Shown here piece after piece: positions 1-9,210 of a stretch of DNA of 51,327 bases; positions within the stretch are counted from its first letter, which is position 1; the number at the start of each line of letters is the position of its first letter. The notes under the pieces are model-generated. The model made no database searches, was not told the origin of the DNA, and saw only the letters and a program-made list of their open reading frames with translations. A program made the position numbers and the translations under genes. Origin of the DNA: Microcaldota archaeon (GTDB lineage: Archaea; Micrarchaeota; Micrarchaeia; Micrarchaeales; Micrarchaeaceae); contig JAKARM010000004.1 in the NCBI GenBank assembly GCA_021822165.1, forward strand, positions 2,384 through 53,710, read 5' to 3'.

Positions 1-32
1 ATGGGCGGCATGGTTTTAGGTGTGGTTGAACC

Positions 33-1061
33 ATGGAATCCGATCCCGCCGCGCGCAGAAAGGTCGTATTGGTCACCGGAGGTTTCGGCAGGATGGGCAC
101 CGCGCTCATAAATCGACTTCTCGGCCTTGGCTGGAATGTCCGTGTCCTGGACAGGCGGGAATCTGTGGCAAGGGAACTTCAGTCCCTCCCCGAAGCGGAC
201 CATTTCCACTGTGATCTCTCCTCTTCCTCTCCTGCTAATCACGATGCGCTTGTCTCCGCCTGCAGGGGTGCAGATATCATCTACCACCTTGCCGGAACGA
301 GCTACGGCCATGGCTCGTCGTACAAGAGGATGCTCTCCCTGAATCTCCTTCCAACCCAGAACCTGCTTTCCGCATGCTCGGAGGCGAATAGCGGCCAATC
401 CGGGCATGTGACGAGAGTGGTGTTCGCAGGCAGCACGTCCGTCTACGGGCACGGAAGGCCCGGCGAGGTCCTGGATGAAAGATCTGCCACAAGGCCGAAA
501 AGCATCTATGCGAAGAGCAAACTCCTGGCGGAGGAAGCGATAAAGGCTGCGGTAGAGAAGGATCCATCCTTGAAATATACGATACTCAGGATAACCGCAA
601 TCTACGGCAAGGGGTATGACGAATCGTTCTTCAAGATTTTCCGCATGCTGCGCAGCGGGAAATTCAGGTATCTCGGAGACGGCAAAAACCACCTTACTCT
701 AGTGAACATAGAGGACGTGGTCAACGGAATGGTCGCTGTTGCGGAGAGCAGCCGATGCGAGAACAAGACCTACAACCTGACGGACGGGGAGTCTCATACT
801 GTACGGGGCCTTATCGAGGCAGTTTCTGCTGAAATGGGGATGGAGCCGCCGACGAAGCATGCGGGCAGGATTATCGGAAAACTGCTTGCCAGGTTCTCCG
901 GGGCGACCTCCGACGAATTGGACTTCCTCTTCAGCGACAGGGTGGTAAGCACGGATCTGATACGCAGGGATGCTGGTTTTATCCCCTCCGTTCCCATCAC
1001 GAAGGGGATACATGACCTTGCGGCGAGGTTTGCGGATTCGGAAGCGCAGGATAAGGGATAA
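33..1061 (+). CDS. NAD-dependent epimerase/dehydratase (extended SDR)
   Basis: The 342-residue protein has the Rossmann nucleotide-binding motif GGFGRMG at about residues 16-22 and the SDR catalytic pair in YAKSK (Tyr about 159, Lys about 163). Its length and the C-terminal substrate-domain pattern fit extended SDRs such as UDP-sugar 4-epimerases and sugar-nucleotide dehydratases. It probably acts in the cytosol on a nucleotide sugar, but the substrate cannot be read from sequence. The ATG is the first in-frame start after the window edge. No operon partner is visible: the next gene is preceded by its own AT-rich promoter region. Confidence 0.85.
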   Translation: MESDPAARRKVVLVTGGFGRMGTALINRLLGLGWNVRVLDRRESVARELQSLPEADHFHCDLSSSSPANHDALVSACRGADIIYHLAGTSYGHGSSYKRMLSLNLLPTQNLLSACSEANSGQSGHVTRVVFAGSTSVYGHGRPGEVLDERSATRPKSIYAKSKLLAEEAIKAAVEKDPSLKYTILRITAIYGKGYDESFFKIFRMLRSGKFRYLGDGKNHLTLVNIEDVVNGMVAVAESSRCENKTYNLTDGESHTVRGLIEAVSAEMGMEPPTKHAGRIIGKLLARFSGATSDELDFLFSDRVVSTDLIRRDAGFIPSVPITKGIHDLAARFADSEAQDKG

Positions 1062-1183
1062 CATCTCCTTTCCTCCTACCGCCTGTTTTTAATTCTTATC
1101 CGTACCAACTGTAATATTGCATTATTATCCGGATTTGATTTTCGATTGTGCATCCCGGGCACTGTCCGCGGATTGGTGATATC

Positions 1184-3340
1184 ATGGTGAATGGAGTTGA
1201 ATTGACCGTTGCAGGGGCGCTCGTTACTGACGACGGAAGGGGTATCGCAAGGATAGATTCGAAGGCGAGGAAGCTCCTCGATGTCGTTTCGGGGGACATA
1301 ATAGAGATAAAGGGCAAGAGGCGGTCCACTGCCGCAATAGTCTGGCAGTCCCACCAGCAGGACGAGGGGCTGGATTTCATAAGGATCGATGGCTACATAA
1401 GGCAGAACATAGGGGTCGGGATAGGCGACAAGGTATTCATATCCAAAGCCGATGTCGTGGATGCCGAGAAGATAGTGCTGGCCCCGCCCCCCAACCAGAA
1501 ATCTCCCGTGTCGCCCGATTTCTCCGGGTACGCGAAGGGGAAGCTGGAAGACAAGCCCCTCATCAAGGGGGACGTGGTCCCGGTCCCCATGTTCGGCTAC
1601 GTATTCAACTTCGTCGTAGCCCAGGTCCTGCCGCACAAGGTGGTCAGGGTTACCAAGAACACCGAGGTCGTGGTGAAGCCCGAGCCCGTGTCGGATTCGA
1701 TGGTGAAGATAGGGGAGGTGCATTACGAGGATATAGGCGGGCTCGACAGCGAAAAGAGGAAGATACGCGAGATGGTCGAGCTTCCGATAAGGTATCCTGA
1801 GCTCTTCGAGAGGCTCGGCATAGAGCCCCCGAAGGGAGTGCTCCTCTACGGCGCGCCCGGGACAGGGAAGACCCTTCTCGGAAAGGCGGTGGCCAACGAA
1901 AGCGACGCCCATTTCATTTATGTGTCGGGGCCCGAGCTGGTGAGCAAGTTCGTCGGTGAGAGCGAGGAGCGCATGCGCGAGCTCTTCAACGAGGCGAAGG
2001 AAAAGGCGCCGGCCGTTATATTCATGGACGAGATCGATGCGATAGCCCCGAAGAGGGAGGAGGCGACCAACGAGGTCGAGAGGCGCATGGTCTCGCAGCT
2101 GCTTACCCTGATGGACGGGATGAATTCAAGGGGGCAGGTGATAGTCATTGGCGCGACGAACAGGCCCAATGCGATAGATCCTGCATTGAGGAGGCCAGGC
2201 AGGTTCGACAGGGAGATGGAGATAGGCGTGCCGTCGAGGGGCGCGAGGAAGGAGATACTCCAGATCCACACGAGGAACATGCCTCTCGCCAAGGATGTCC
2301 TGATAGATGAGATATCTGACATGAGCCACGGCTACACAGGGGCGGATCTTGCCGCGCTCGTGCGCGAAGCGGCTATGTCTTCGCTCAGGACGATAATGCC
2401 GAAGATATTGGACATGCGATCCGTTCCGAACGAGCTCCTAATGGGCATAACCGTGAACAGGAATGATTTCCTTGACGCGTTCGGCAACGTCCAGCCCAGC
2501 GCGCTCAGGGAGGTCTTCATAGAGAGGCCCAACCTCCACTGGAGCGATGTCGGCGGCCTGGAGAAGGTGAAGGAGCAGTTGAGGGAGGTCGTAGAGCTTC
2601 CGATAAAGGATCCAGGCGCCTTCGAGAGGATGGGGATCCGCCCGGTAAAGGGGCTGCTGATAGTCGGCGTCCCTGGCACCGGCAAGACGATGCTCGCCAA
2701 GGCTGTGGCTACTGAAAGGGAGGCGAACTTCATATCCGTGAAGGGGCCGGAGATATTGAGCAAGTTCGTCGGCGAGAGCGAAAAATCCGTAAGGGAGATA
2801 TTCAGGAAGGCCAAGATGGCCGCCCCATGCATAATATTCATAGACGAGATCGATGCGATAGCCCCGTCGAGGGACAATAGCGCCAACGACTCCATGGTCT
2901 CGGAGAGGGTCGTTGATACGCTGCTGACTGAGATGGATGGGCTGCAGGAGCTGAAGAACGTCATAGTGATAGCCGCATCGAACAGGCCCAATGCGATAGA
3001 CCCCGCTCTGCTAAGGCCCGGCAGGTTCGACAAGATAATAGAGATCCCGATGCCGGACGAGGAGACGAGGCTGGCGATATTCAATGTCCATACCAGGCGG
3101 ATGCCTATCGCTAAGGACGTCGATCCCTTGGAGATCGCAAAGCTCACCGCAAACTACACCGGCGCGGAGATAGAGAACATCGTCAGGGAGGCAGGCATGA
3201 ACGCCATAAGGGCGAAGAAGGACGCCGTCCACAGGCAGGATTTCATCGATGCCTTGAAGGAGGTGAAGCCGGCCATCCCACGCGAGATGAGCGAAAGGGT
3301 AAAGAGGTTCAAGGACGAGCCGGAGAACATGTACAGGTAG
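1184..3340 (+). CDS. cdc48: CDC48/VCP-type AAA+ ATPase
   Basis: Hexameric ATP-driven unfoldase that extracts or unfolds proteins for degradation. The order is a CDC48 N domain (residues about 1-170), D1 with Walker A GAPGTGKT (about 223-230) and Walker B VIFMDEIDA, then D2 with Walker A GVPGTGKT (about 496-503) and IIFIDEIDA. Both P-loops replace the usual second Pro (GPPGTGKT) by Ala or Val. The protein ends in Met-Tyr-Arg, which fits the HbYX (hydrophobic-Tyr-any) tail that docks AAA rings on the 20S proteasome, so it may serve the proteasome directly (inference). I chose ATG 1184 over GTG 1148 because GGTGAT lies 3 nt upstream and the N domain starts there. Confidence 0.95.
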   Translation: MVNGVELTVAGALVTDDGRGIARIDSKARKLLDVVSGDIIEIKGKRRSTAAIVWQSHQQDEGLDFIRIDGYIRQNIGVGIGDKVFISKADVVDAEKIVLAPPPNQKSPVSPDFSGYAKGKLEDKPLIKGDVVPVPMFGYVFNFVVAQVLPHKVVRVTKNTEVVVKPEPVSDSMVKIGEVHYEDIGGLDSEKRKIREMVELPIRYPELFERLGIEPPKGVLLYGAPGTGKTLLGKAVANESDAHFIYVSGPELVSKFVGESEERMRELFNEAKEKAPAVIFMDEIDAIAPKREEATNEVERRMVSQLLTLMDGMNSRGQVIVIGATNRPNAIDPALRRPGRFDREMEIGVPSRGARKEILQIHTRNMPLAKDVLIDEISDMSHGYTGADLAALVREAAMSSLRTIMPKILDMRSVPNELLMGITVNRNDFLDAFGNVQPSALREVFIERPNLHWSDVGGLEKVKEQLREVVELPIKDPGAFERMGIRPVKGLLIVGVPGTGKTMLAKAVATEREANFISVKGPEILSKFVGESEKSVREIFRKAKMAAPCIIFIDEIDAIAPSRDNSANDSMVSERVVDTLLTEMDGLQELKNVIVIAASNRPNAIDPALLRPGRFDKIIEIPMPDEETRLAIFNVHTRRMPIAKDVDPLEIAKLTANYTGAEIENIVREAGMNAIRAKKDAVHRQDFIDALKEVKPAIPREMSERVKRFKDEPENMYR

Positions 3341-3440
3341 TTTCCATCTCCTCCAGCTGCCATCTCTCCCGGCGGTTTTTATCCTGTCTATCGGCGGAAA
3401 CGGGGTTTCCGACCCTCTCTTCCGCCATGTTTCGGATAGG

Positions 3441-3450
3441 TTTATATAAT
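3441..3450 (+). promoter_or_regulatory. TATA box of the S6e gene
   Basis: TTTATATAAT lies in the AT-rich gap after cdc48 and about 90 nt before the S6e start. It implies a leader of roughly 60 nt, long for this window. Confidence 0.5.
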
Positions 3451-3529
3451 TGCACATATAAAAGTATCTAATAGCACGGGACAGCATTGCTGGCAGCTGC
3501 CTATCGCATTAATCTACAAAAGTGATTTG

Positions 3530-3907
3530 TTGAAAATCGTATATTCTGACGCAAAGACTGGGAAGAGCGCGCAGGTGGAGCTGAAGCCGGAGGCTTCGGT
3601 CTACCTATTGAACAAGAGGGTGAGCGAGGTCGTCGACGGTTCGCCATTCGGGCTGACGGGCTACAAGCTCAAGATAACAGGGGGCAGCGACGACAGCGGC
3701 TTCCCGATAAGTCCGAACGTGCACGGTTCCATGAAGACGAGGGTCATAAGGACGAGAAAGAGCGGCAAGCTCGGGAGGATAACGGTCGTAGGAAATGTGA
3801 TCACCGCCAATACCGCCCAGGTGAACATGGTCATCACCGAGTACGGCAGCAAGGGCGTCGAAGAGATATTCCCGGAAAAGGGCAAAACGGAGGAAAAGAA
3901 GGAATGA
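3530..3907 (+). CDS. rps6e: Small ribosomal subunit protein eS6 (S6e)
   Basis: Ribosomal protein of the archaeal 30S subunit. The product begins MKIVYSDAKTGKSAQVEL and contains the family core with DGSPFGLTGYKLKITGGSD and GFP, at about 125 residues as expected for archaeal S6e. Two TTG codons are adjacent (3527 and 3530). I take 3530 because GTGAT ends exactly 3 nt before it, the spacing seen at other genes here. It is followed after about 30 nt by aIF2-gamma, a common archaeal neighbour, so the two are probably co-transcribed. Confidence 0.93.
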   Translation: MKIVYSDAKTGKSAQVELKPEASVYLLNKRVSEVVDGSPFGLTGYKLKITGGSDDSGFPISPNVHGSMKTRVIRTRKSGKLGRITVVGNVITANTAQVNMVITEYGSKGVEEIFPEKGKTEEKKE

Positions 3908-3939
3908 GAGCCAACCCTGTTCCTCCATTGTGATTCCAG

Positions 3940-5166
3940 ATGAAAAACGATAATACCGATGGCATAAAGCAGAGCTCCTTCAACATAGGCACCCTCGGTC
4001 ATATAGACCATGGCAAGACCTCGCTGGTGCGGGCGCTCACCAACGTGTGGGCGGACAAGCACAGCGAGAGCCTTAAGCGCAACATGACGATAAAGCTCGG
4101 CTATGCCGACATGATCATACGCAAATGCAGCGGTTGCGAGGGCAGCAGCGCCTATACCACAATGGAGAAATGCCCATCATGCGGCACAGAATCCAAACCT
4201 CTGATGAGGGTGTCCGTGCTTGACGCCCCGGGCCACGAGACCCTTATGGCTACGGCGATAGCTGAGGCGAACATAATAAACGGGCTCCTTTTCGTAATCG
4301 CGGCGAACGAGCCCTGCCCCATGCAGCAGACGAAGGAGCATCTCATGGTGATAAACCTGCTGGGGATAAAGAACGTGCTGATCATCCAGAGCAAGATAGA
4401 CATCGTCGGGAAGGCTGGCGCCATAGAGAGCTACAACCAGATAAGGAAGTTCGTGAAGGGCAGCGTGATAGAGGATGCGCCAATAATACCCGTGATGACC
4501 AACTACGGTATAAACATAGACGTGGTGCTTGATAAGATCGCCAACATGCCGAAGCCTGACTTCGACCCTAATGCATCTCCGAAGATGTACGTTGCAAGGT
4601 CGTTCGACATAAACAGGCCCGGCATAGAGGCTTCCGACATGAGCGGCGGAGTCATAGGCGGCACCCTCATAAGCGGGAGGCTGAAGGTCGGGGACGAGAT
4701 AGAGATAATGCCCGGCATATTGGTGCAAGGCCAGAAGAAGAATGTCTACAAGCCGATAGTGACCGTCATAACCGGGATAAACAACGGCGCCGACGACATG
4801 GATGAGGCCCTGCCGGGCGGCCTCATAGGCCTTTCCACGGAGATCGACCCCTCCTTCACCAAGGCGGACGGCCTTGTCGGCAACATCGCCGGGAGGAAGG
4901 GCGAGCTGCCCGAGAGCCTGAGCAAGATCACCATGAAATACCACAAGCTGAACAGGGGGGACCTGCAGGAGGGCGCGATGTCGAACGGGGAGGCATTGAT
5001 ACTCAGCGTAGGGACGGCCACCGTCGTAGGGTTCGTCAAGAGCGTGAAGCGCGACAACGTCGAGCTGGAGCTCAAGAAATCCGTGCCTATAGAGAAGGGG
5101 CTGAAGATCGCGATCATGAGGAATATCTCGCAGCGGTGGAGGCTTACGGGATACGGGATCTTCTGA
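3940..5166 (+). CDS. eif2g: Translation initiation factor aIF2 subunit gamma (GTPase)
   Basis: GTP-binding core of the archaeal eIF2 heterotrimer that carries Met-tRNAi to the small subunit. The G1 loop is GHIDHGKT (residues 20-27), G3 is DAPGHE, and a zinc-knuckle Cys pair set (CSGC...CPSC) follows switch 1, all typical of this family. The G4 motif reads SKID where NKxD is usual, so the base-contacting Asn is Ser; this is worth noting although the rest is normal. Its 408 residues match the family. It lies just downstream of S6e. Confidence 0.95.
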   Translation: MKNDNTDGIKQSSFNIGTLGHIDHGKTSLVRALTNVWADKHSESLKRNMTIKLGYADMIIRKCSGCEGSSAYTTMEKCPSCGTESKPLMRVSVLDAPGHETLMATAIAEANIINGLLFVIAANEPCPMQQTKEHLMVINLLGIKNVLIIQSKIDIVGKAGAIESYNQIRKFVKGSVIEDAPIIPVMTNYGINIDVVLDKIANMPKPDFDPNASPKMYVARSFDINRPGIEASDMSGGVIGGTLISGRLKVGDEIEIMPGILVQGQKKNVYKPIVTVITGINNGADDMDEALPGGLIGLSTEIDPSFTKADGLVGNIAGRKGELPESLSKITMKYHKLNRGDLQEGAMSNGEALILSVGTATVVGFVKSVKRDNVELELKKSVPIEKGLKIAIMRNISQRWRLTGYGIF

Positions 5167-5229
5167 AGAGAGGTGCGTTAGATAACATTCACAGGCATAT
5201 TCAATCCGGCATCGGCGTCACTGGATGTA

Positions 5230-6207
5230 GTGTCGGCTCTCGTGATAGCGTTCATACTCGGGCTGGTGCATGGCGTTACCCCTGACGAGCATACATGGCC
5301 CATAACCTTTTCATATGCGGTCGGGAGCGCAAACCCAAAGGGCGGCATGAAGGCGGGGCTCATATTCTCATCGGGATTCACGATACAGCGCGCCATACTT
5401 TCCGAGGCGGCATTCTTCTTCTTCGCCATGACTGGCATATTCCTCTCGGCGGTCACCTTCGGCATCACCTACATCCTTGTCGGGTTCGCGATGGCCGTCG
5501 CCGGGTTGTACATAATGAACAAGGGGAAATACCTGCACTGGCATTCGCTGGAGAGCATCTTCGGGTCGATATTCCTCCTACACCCTAGGAAGGGCGACGA
5601 GCATGGGGAGCTGAGCCATACGGCCAACCCGATAATGCATTCGGACGACGATGGCGGGGATTTCAAGCCGGTCCCTTCCAAGCTGGCGTTTGTCCATGGC
5701 TTGATAGCCGGGTTCGGGTTCGGCCCATTCGCGTTGGTGGTCTACACGATCCTGGTGCCAGTAATGGGTTCGCCCTATCTCGCCTTCCTGCCAGGGCTGC
5801 TCTTCGGGATAGGGACCATGGTAATGCAGATATTGTTCGGCGGGGCGGTCGCCACATGGCTGTCGAAATCGAAGGGGCTGAGCGAAAAGGGGGTCGCATA
5901 TGTAGGCAAGAGCATAAGCTCGTTCGTGCTCACATACGGGGGGCTGGCATTCATGCTTGGCGGGATGTCTGTCCTATATTATCCCCAGCTGCTCAACTAC
6001 GGGATAAACACCGGCATAAACATACCCAACCTGAACAGCATAAACATCGGTTTCATAATGGTGATATTCGTGGTGTTCGCAGTCGGCTCCGTCGGATACG
6101 TATATGCGATACGCAATGCAATCCGGCTCGGGTATTCCGACAGGCCCCGCGGGCGGGGGCCGCCTGGACCTGCGGCGAAGAGGCATGCGAAAAGAGGGGC
6201 CAGATGA
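5230..6207 (+). CDS. Polytopic membrane protein with HX4DEH motif, NicO/SafE-like
   Basis: The 325-residue hydrophobic protein has about seven to eight membrane segments and a charged cytoplasmic tail rich in Arg. The first segment contains HGVTPDEH, close to the HX4DH signature of nickel/cobalt exporters (NicO/RcnA) and the related UreH/SafE fold. A second Gly-Phe-rich segment (GLIAGFGFGPFALVVYT) is also typical of that fold. The likely role is transport of a metal ion or small anion; the substrate is unknown. The start is GTG 5230. A stop lies in frame at 5179, so only a short N-terminal extension from a rarer start is possible. Confidence 0.6.
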   Translation: MSALVIAFILGLVHGVTPDEHTWPITFSYAVGSANPKGGMKAGLIFSSGFTIQRAILSEAAFFFFAMTGIFLSAVTFGITYILVGFAMAVAGLYIMNKGKYLHWHSLESIFGSIFLLHPRKGDEHGELSHTANPIMHSDDDGGDFKPVPSKLAFVHGLIAGFGFGPFALVVYTILVPVMGSPYLAFLPGLLFGIGTMVMQILFGGAVATWLSKSKGLSEKGVAYVGKSISSFVLTYGGLAFMLGGMSVLYYPQLLNYGINTGINIPNLNSINIGFIMVIFVVFAVGSVGYVYAIRNAIRLGYSDRPRGRGPPGPAAKRHAKRGAR

Positions 6208-6270
6208 TCAAGGGGCATGCCAGAACCGGCCTGGTTTAATGGAAATGTCGGGATAGCTCAAGGCGGTTTT

Positions 6271-7245
6271 ATGGAAATATATAACATTACCCATTCGGCG
6301 GATCTTGACGGTCTCGGGAGTGCAGCCATGCTCATCGGGACATATGGGGTCAAAAAAAGAAACATATTATTCGCGGACTACAACGATGCGAGGTTCGATT
6401 ACCTGGTGAAAGAGATAAAGGCCATCGCCCCGAAGGGAAGCATATTCATCATCTCCGACATAAATATAGACAAGGGCCATAAGGGCCTTTTCCTTGGGTT
6501 GCTCTCATACCTGAAGGAGAGGGGCAATACGATAATCTGGCTGGACCACCATTCATGGTCCCCCACGAACGTGGCCGCGATGAAGAAGTACTGCAGCCTG
6601 ATGGTTGTCGGGGAGAACGCGGATAATTGCGCGGCCCAGCTCGTCCACAAGATAATGTGCAACGGATCGAAGAGGTACTCGAAGCTTGCGGCGATGACGC
6701 ATTTCGCCGATTTCAACATAAGGTCCAAGAGGTACGATCCCGTACTGAAGAGGATAGCGTTCGCGATAAACAACATCAACAACAGGGGCCCTGGAGCTTC
6801 CGACCCCTTGTTGAGGGAGGTGGCAGGAGCGATATCAAAATACGATTTCGGCGCAAAGGTCATAAAGTCGCATTATGACGAGTATGTAAAGGACTCAAAG
6901 AAAAACCTGGAGAAACTTTCCAAAAACATCTTCGCCTTCGATACCGGCAATATCGTCGTTGGGGTGGGCTTCGGAAGCGGGATACACACCAACGCCGCAG
7001 CCGAATTCATAAAAGATAGGACAAACGCGGCGATGACCCTCTATGTCAATACCGCCAAGATGCAGGTCAGCATGAGGTCCACCGACGGCATCGACTGCAT
7101 AAAGCTTGCTTCAAGGGAAAGGGGCGGCGGACACCCCAAGGCAGCAGGATTCCCTGTGGAAACAAAGGCCTTTAATATTCTCGACAGCAAGGGGAAGGGG
7201 ATGTTTGTCGCGCATGTAGAGCGCCTGGCTCGAAAATTATATTGA
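6271..7245 (+). CDS. DHH-family phosphoesterase
   Basis: Metal-dependent phosphoesterase of the DHH/DHHA1 type, a family that degrades short oligonucleotides or cyclic dinucleotides. Visible motifs in order are HSADLDG (metal ligands near the N terminus), SDINID, the namesake LDHH, and the C-terminal RERGGGHPKAAGF of DHHA1. Length is 324 residues. ATG 6271 is chosen over GTG-type starts further upstream because the family N terminus begins at MEIYNITHSADLDG. The DUF192 gene follows after 12 nt, so the two may form an operon. Confidence 0.85.
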   Translation: MEIYNITHSADLDGLGSAAMLIGTYGVKKRNILFADYNDARFDYLVKEIKAIAPKGSIFIISDINIDKGHKGLFLGLLSYLKERGNTIIWLDHHSWSPTNVAAMKKYCSLMVVGENADNCAAQLVHKIMCNGSKRYSKLAAMTHFADFNIRSKRYDPVLKRIAFAINNINNRGPGASDPLLREVAGAISKYDFGAKVIKSHYDEYVKDSKKNLEKLSKNIFAFDTGNIVVGVGFGSGIHTNAAAEFIKDRTNAAMTLYVNTAKMQVSMRSTDGIDCIKLASRERGGGHPKAAGFPVETKAFNILDSKGKGMFVAHVERLARKLY

Positions 7246-7257
7246 TAGGGTCGGGAT

Positions 7258-7731
7258 GTGAAGAGAAGCCATCTATCCATATACGCCTTGCTGCTGGTAT
7301 CAGCCATCGCATTCGTGATTTTCATCATCATGGCCTTCGGCAGCCATGTTCCGCCTTCCTACCCCACCGACTTCGTGGCGGGCGGAAGGGCCTTTAACAT
7401 AACAGCCGTAGCATCGAATCCCGCCGAGTGGGAGCACGGGCTCATGAACGCCACCGTTACGAATTCCACCCTGATGGTGTTCCTCTTCCCCAATGCCTCT
7501 GTCTACTCTTTCTGGATGTTCGATACCCATTATCCCCTCGACATAATATGGATCCTTGACGGAAGGGTGGTCTACATAGCCAGGGGTGTGCCGCCCTGCA
7601 TAGGCGAACCCCCGAGCAGCTGCCCTCTCTATACTCCGACCTCTGCCGCAAATGTCGTTGTCGAGGCCGAGGGAGGTTTCGCCGCAAGGAACAACATATC
7701 TGTCGGAGAAAGGGTTTCCCTGTCGGGATGA
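7258..7731 (+). CDS. DUF192 family protein, membrane-anchored
   Basis: The 157-residue protein starts with one hydrophobic segment (about residues 7-24) followed by an extracytoplasmic DUF192 domain. The domain is recognised by MVFLFP..., FWMFDTHYPLDIIWILDGRVVYI and the closing segment rich in Val and Gly. DUF192 proteins are small beta-barrels of unknown biochemical role, often exported. The start is GTG, 12 nt after the DHH gene. Confidence 0.8.
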   Translation: MKRSHLSIYALLLVSAIAFVIFIIMAFGSHVPPSYPTDFVAGGRAFNITAVASNPAEWEHGLMNATVTNSTLMVFLFPNASVYSFWMFDTHYPLDIIWILDGRVVYIARGVPPCIGEPPSSCPLYTPTSAANVVVEAEGGFAARNNISVGERVSLSG

Positions 7732-7762
7732 AATAGGAAAAGAAGGAAAAGAGGACAACAGG

Positions 7763-8155
7763 CTATTTGGCTATGACTATCTGTATGGTGCTTACCTTTG
7801 ACCTTGTCCCGTCTTCGTTCATGAGCTCCTCGGTCGCCGTGCTTATGCTTTTGTCCATCAGGTCTGGCAGGAACCTGTTCTTGACGATCTCCTTGACATC
7901 CACAGCTTTCGATATCGTCTTGCCCCTCGCCTTTATGGTTACCTCGCTCATTCCGTTGTTGAACTGGGTGATTACAGCAAGGACGTAATTCATGGTGGGC
8001 TTCTTCCCGATGTAGACCTTATTCTCGCTTGATTCGCCCTGTCTTTCTATCCCCCTCTCGCCGGGCTCTGCCTCGCTCCTCCCTCCGGGGCTGCACTCCT
8101 CGCATTCCTCAGCACCATCCATATGCCTATGTTCCTCTCCAGTGTAGTCGCTCAT
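7763..8155 (-). CDS. alba: DNA/RNA-binding chromatin protein Alba with acidic N-terminal extension
   Basis: Residues about 44-130 match Alba throughout: [15 protein letters not shown], the dimer and nucleic-acid-binding loop [14 protein letters not shown], and VKNRFLPD. Alba dimers coat chromosomal DNA and RNA in archaea. The first 43 residues are not part of the family. They are acidic, with a Cys pair (CEEC) and many Gly, Ser and Glu. The start is secure because AGTGAT lies 3 nt before the ATG. The extension could modulate DNA binding, carry metal, or be disordered; its function is not known. Confidence 0.92.
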   Translation of the reverse strand: MSDYTGEEHRHMDGAEECEECSPGGRSEAEPGERGIERQGESSENKVYIGKKPTMNYVLAVITQFNNGMSEVTIKARGKTISKAVDVKEIVKNRFLPDLMDKSISTATEELMNEDGTRSKVSTIQIVIAK

Positions 8156-8218
8156 TTTATCACTTGTTTTTGCCGTTAACCTTCCTGACTTTTACCGGGA
8201 TTTCGGTCGCCTACTTTA

Positions 8219-9151
8219 TTAAATTTTCGTGCTTATAGCTTTAAACCTTTCGGAACTTTCGCATATCCTTTTTATCTCGCTGTCTACGTCGAAAGAGGCT
8301 CCCATCCCGTTCATGTTGTGCAGGGGGTGCGCGATCGAGATTTTGCCGAGCAGCTCGATCTCCTTTTCTATCCCGTGGCTCTCTGCGGCGGCGCCCTCCG
8401 CGTTTACCGATGCCATGACCCTGCTCAGCACCTCCTCCGAGAGCTCCCTAAGCCTGTCCCGCGGTATCCTCCCTTCCGCGACTATCCTCCGCGCCTCCTC
8501 AACGAGCCATTCCGAATCCTCGTCATCGTCGAACGCCTTGCCAAGGGACCTCATAAATTCCGATGATGTCCTGTAAAATGCCCTGTACAACATCTGCCCT
8601 ATAAACGCATACGAATGTTTCAGCAGTATGTTGGTCGCCACCGCCCTCTCCTCCCATTCCCTGAGATTGCCGATGTAGTCGAATACCCCCATCATCGCCT
8701 CGGAGGGGTTTTCCTCCCTTTTCCCGAAGCCATCGATGATGTTCTTTATGGCCCTCGCATGCCCCTCGTCCATCTCGGCAAGTTTCCCGAAGTGGTAAGG
8801 GTATTGGGCATGTCCGTATCCCGCCGTTTCCGCCGACCATTCCCTGTATATCTGGGAGAGCCTTTCCTCCCCGTAGAGAAAGGCGCCCAACAGCCGCGTA
8901 ATCGACGGGGTTTCAAACGTTACGCCGTTCGGGAGCTTGACGTGGCTCTTCGTAACCTCGCCCTTCTTCCTCCCCGTCTCTATAAAGCTCACCGCATGCT
9001 TGATCGCGGTAACGGGATTCCTCTCCCATCCCCCGATATACTCGCATATGTAGGGCTTTGTCCATTTCGGGATGTTGTATTTTTCCAGTATTTCCTCCAC
9101 TACCGGATCCGACATGCATTCAGTTTTCATCGCCCTCTTCTCGATCATCAT
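8219..9151 (-). CDS. Uncharacterised helical protein, possibly ferritin-like
   Basis: A 310-residue, mostly helical, soluble protein that I do not recognise. The middle part has paired helices with GEERLSQIYREW, EMDEGHARAIKNI and EWEERAVATNILL. The arrangement is reminiscent of ferritin-like four-helix carriers, but a full set of Glu/His ligands (two ExxH) is not evident, so the assignment is weak. ATG 9151 or 9148 is chosen because GGTGAGG lies just upstream. The gene sits between alba and the ABC operon, both on the same strand. Confidence 0.55.
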   Translation of the reverse strand: MMIEKRAMKTECMSDPVVEEILEKYNIPKWTKPYICEYIGGWERNPVTAIKHAVSFIETGRKKGEVTKSHVKLPNGVTFETPSITRLLGAFLYGEERLSQIYREWSAETAGYGHAQYPYHFGKLAEMDEGHARAIKNIIDGFGKREENPSEAMMGVFDYIGNLREWEERAVATNILLKHSYAFIGQMLYRAFYRTSSEFMRSLGKAFDDDEDSEWLVEEARRIVAEGRIPRDRLRELSEEVLSRVMASVNAEGAAAESHGIEKEIELLGKISIAHPLHNMNGMGASFDVDSEIKRICESSERFKAISTKI

Positions 9152-9210
9152 CCTCACCATAGCCTGGCGGCTTTGAATATAACTCTGTAATAATTTTTAT
9201 ATCTTGCCAT

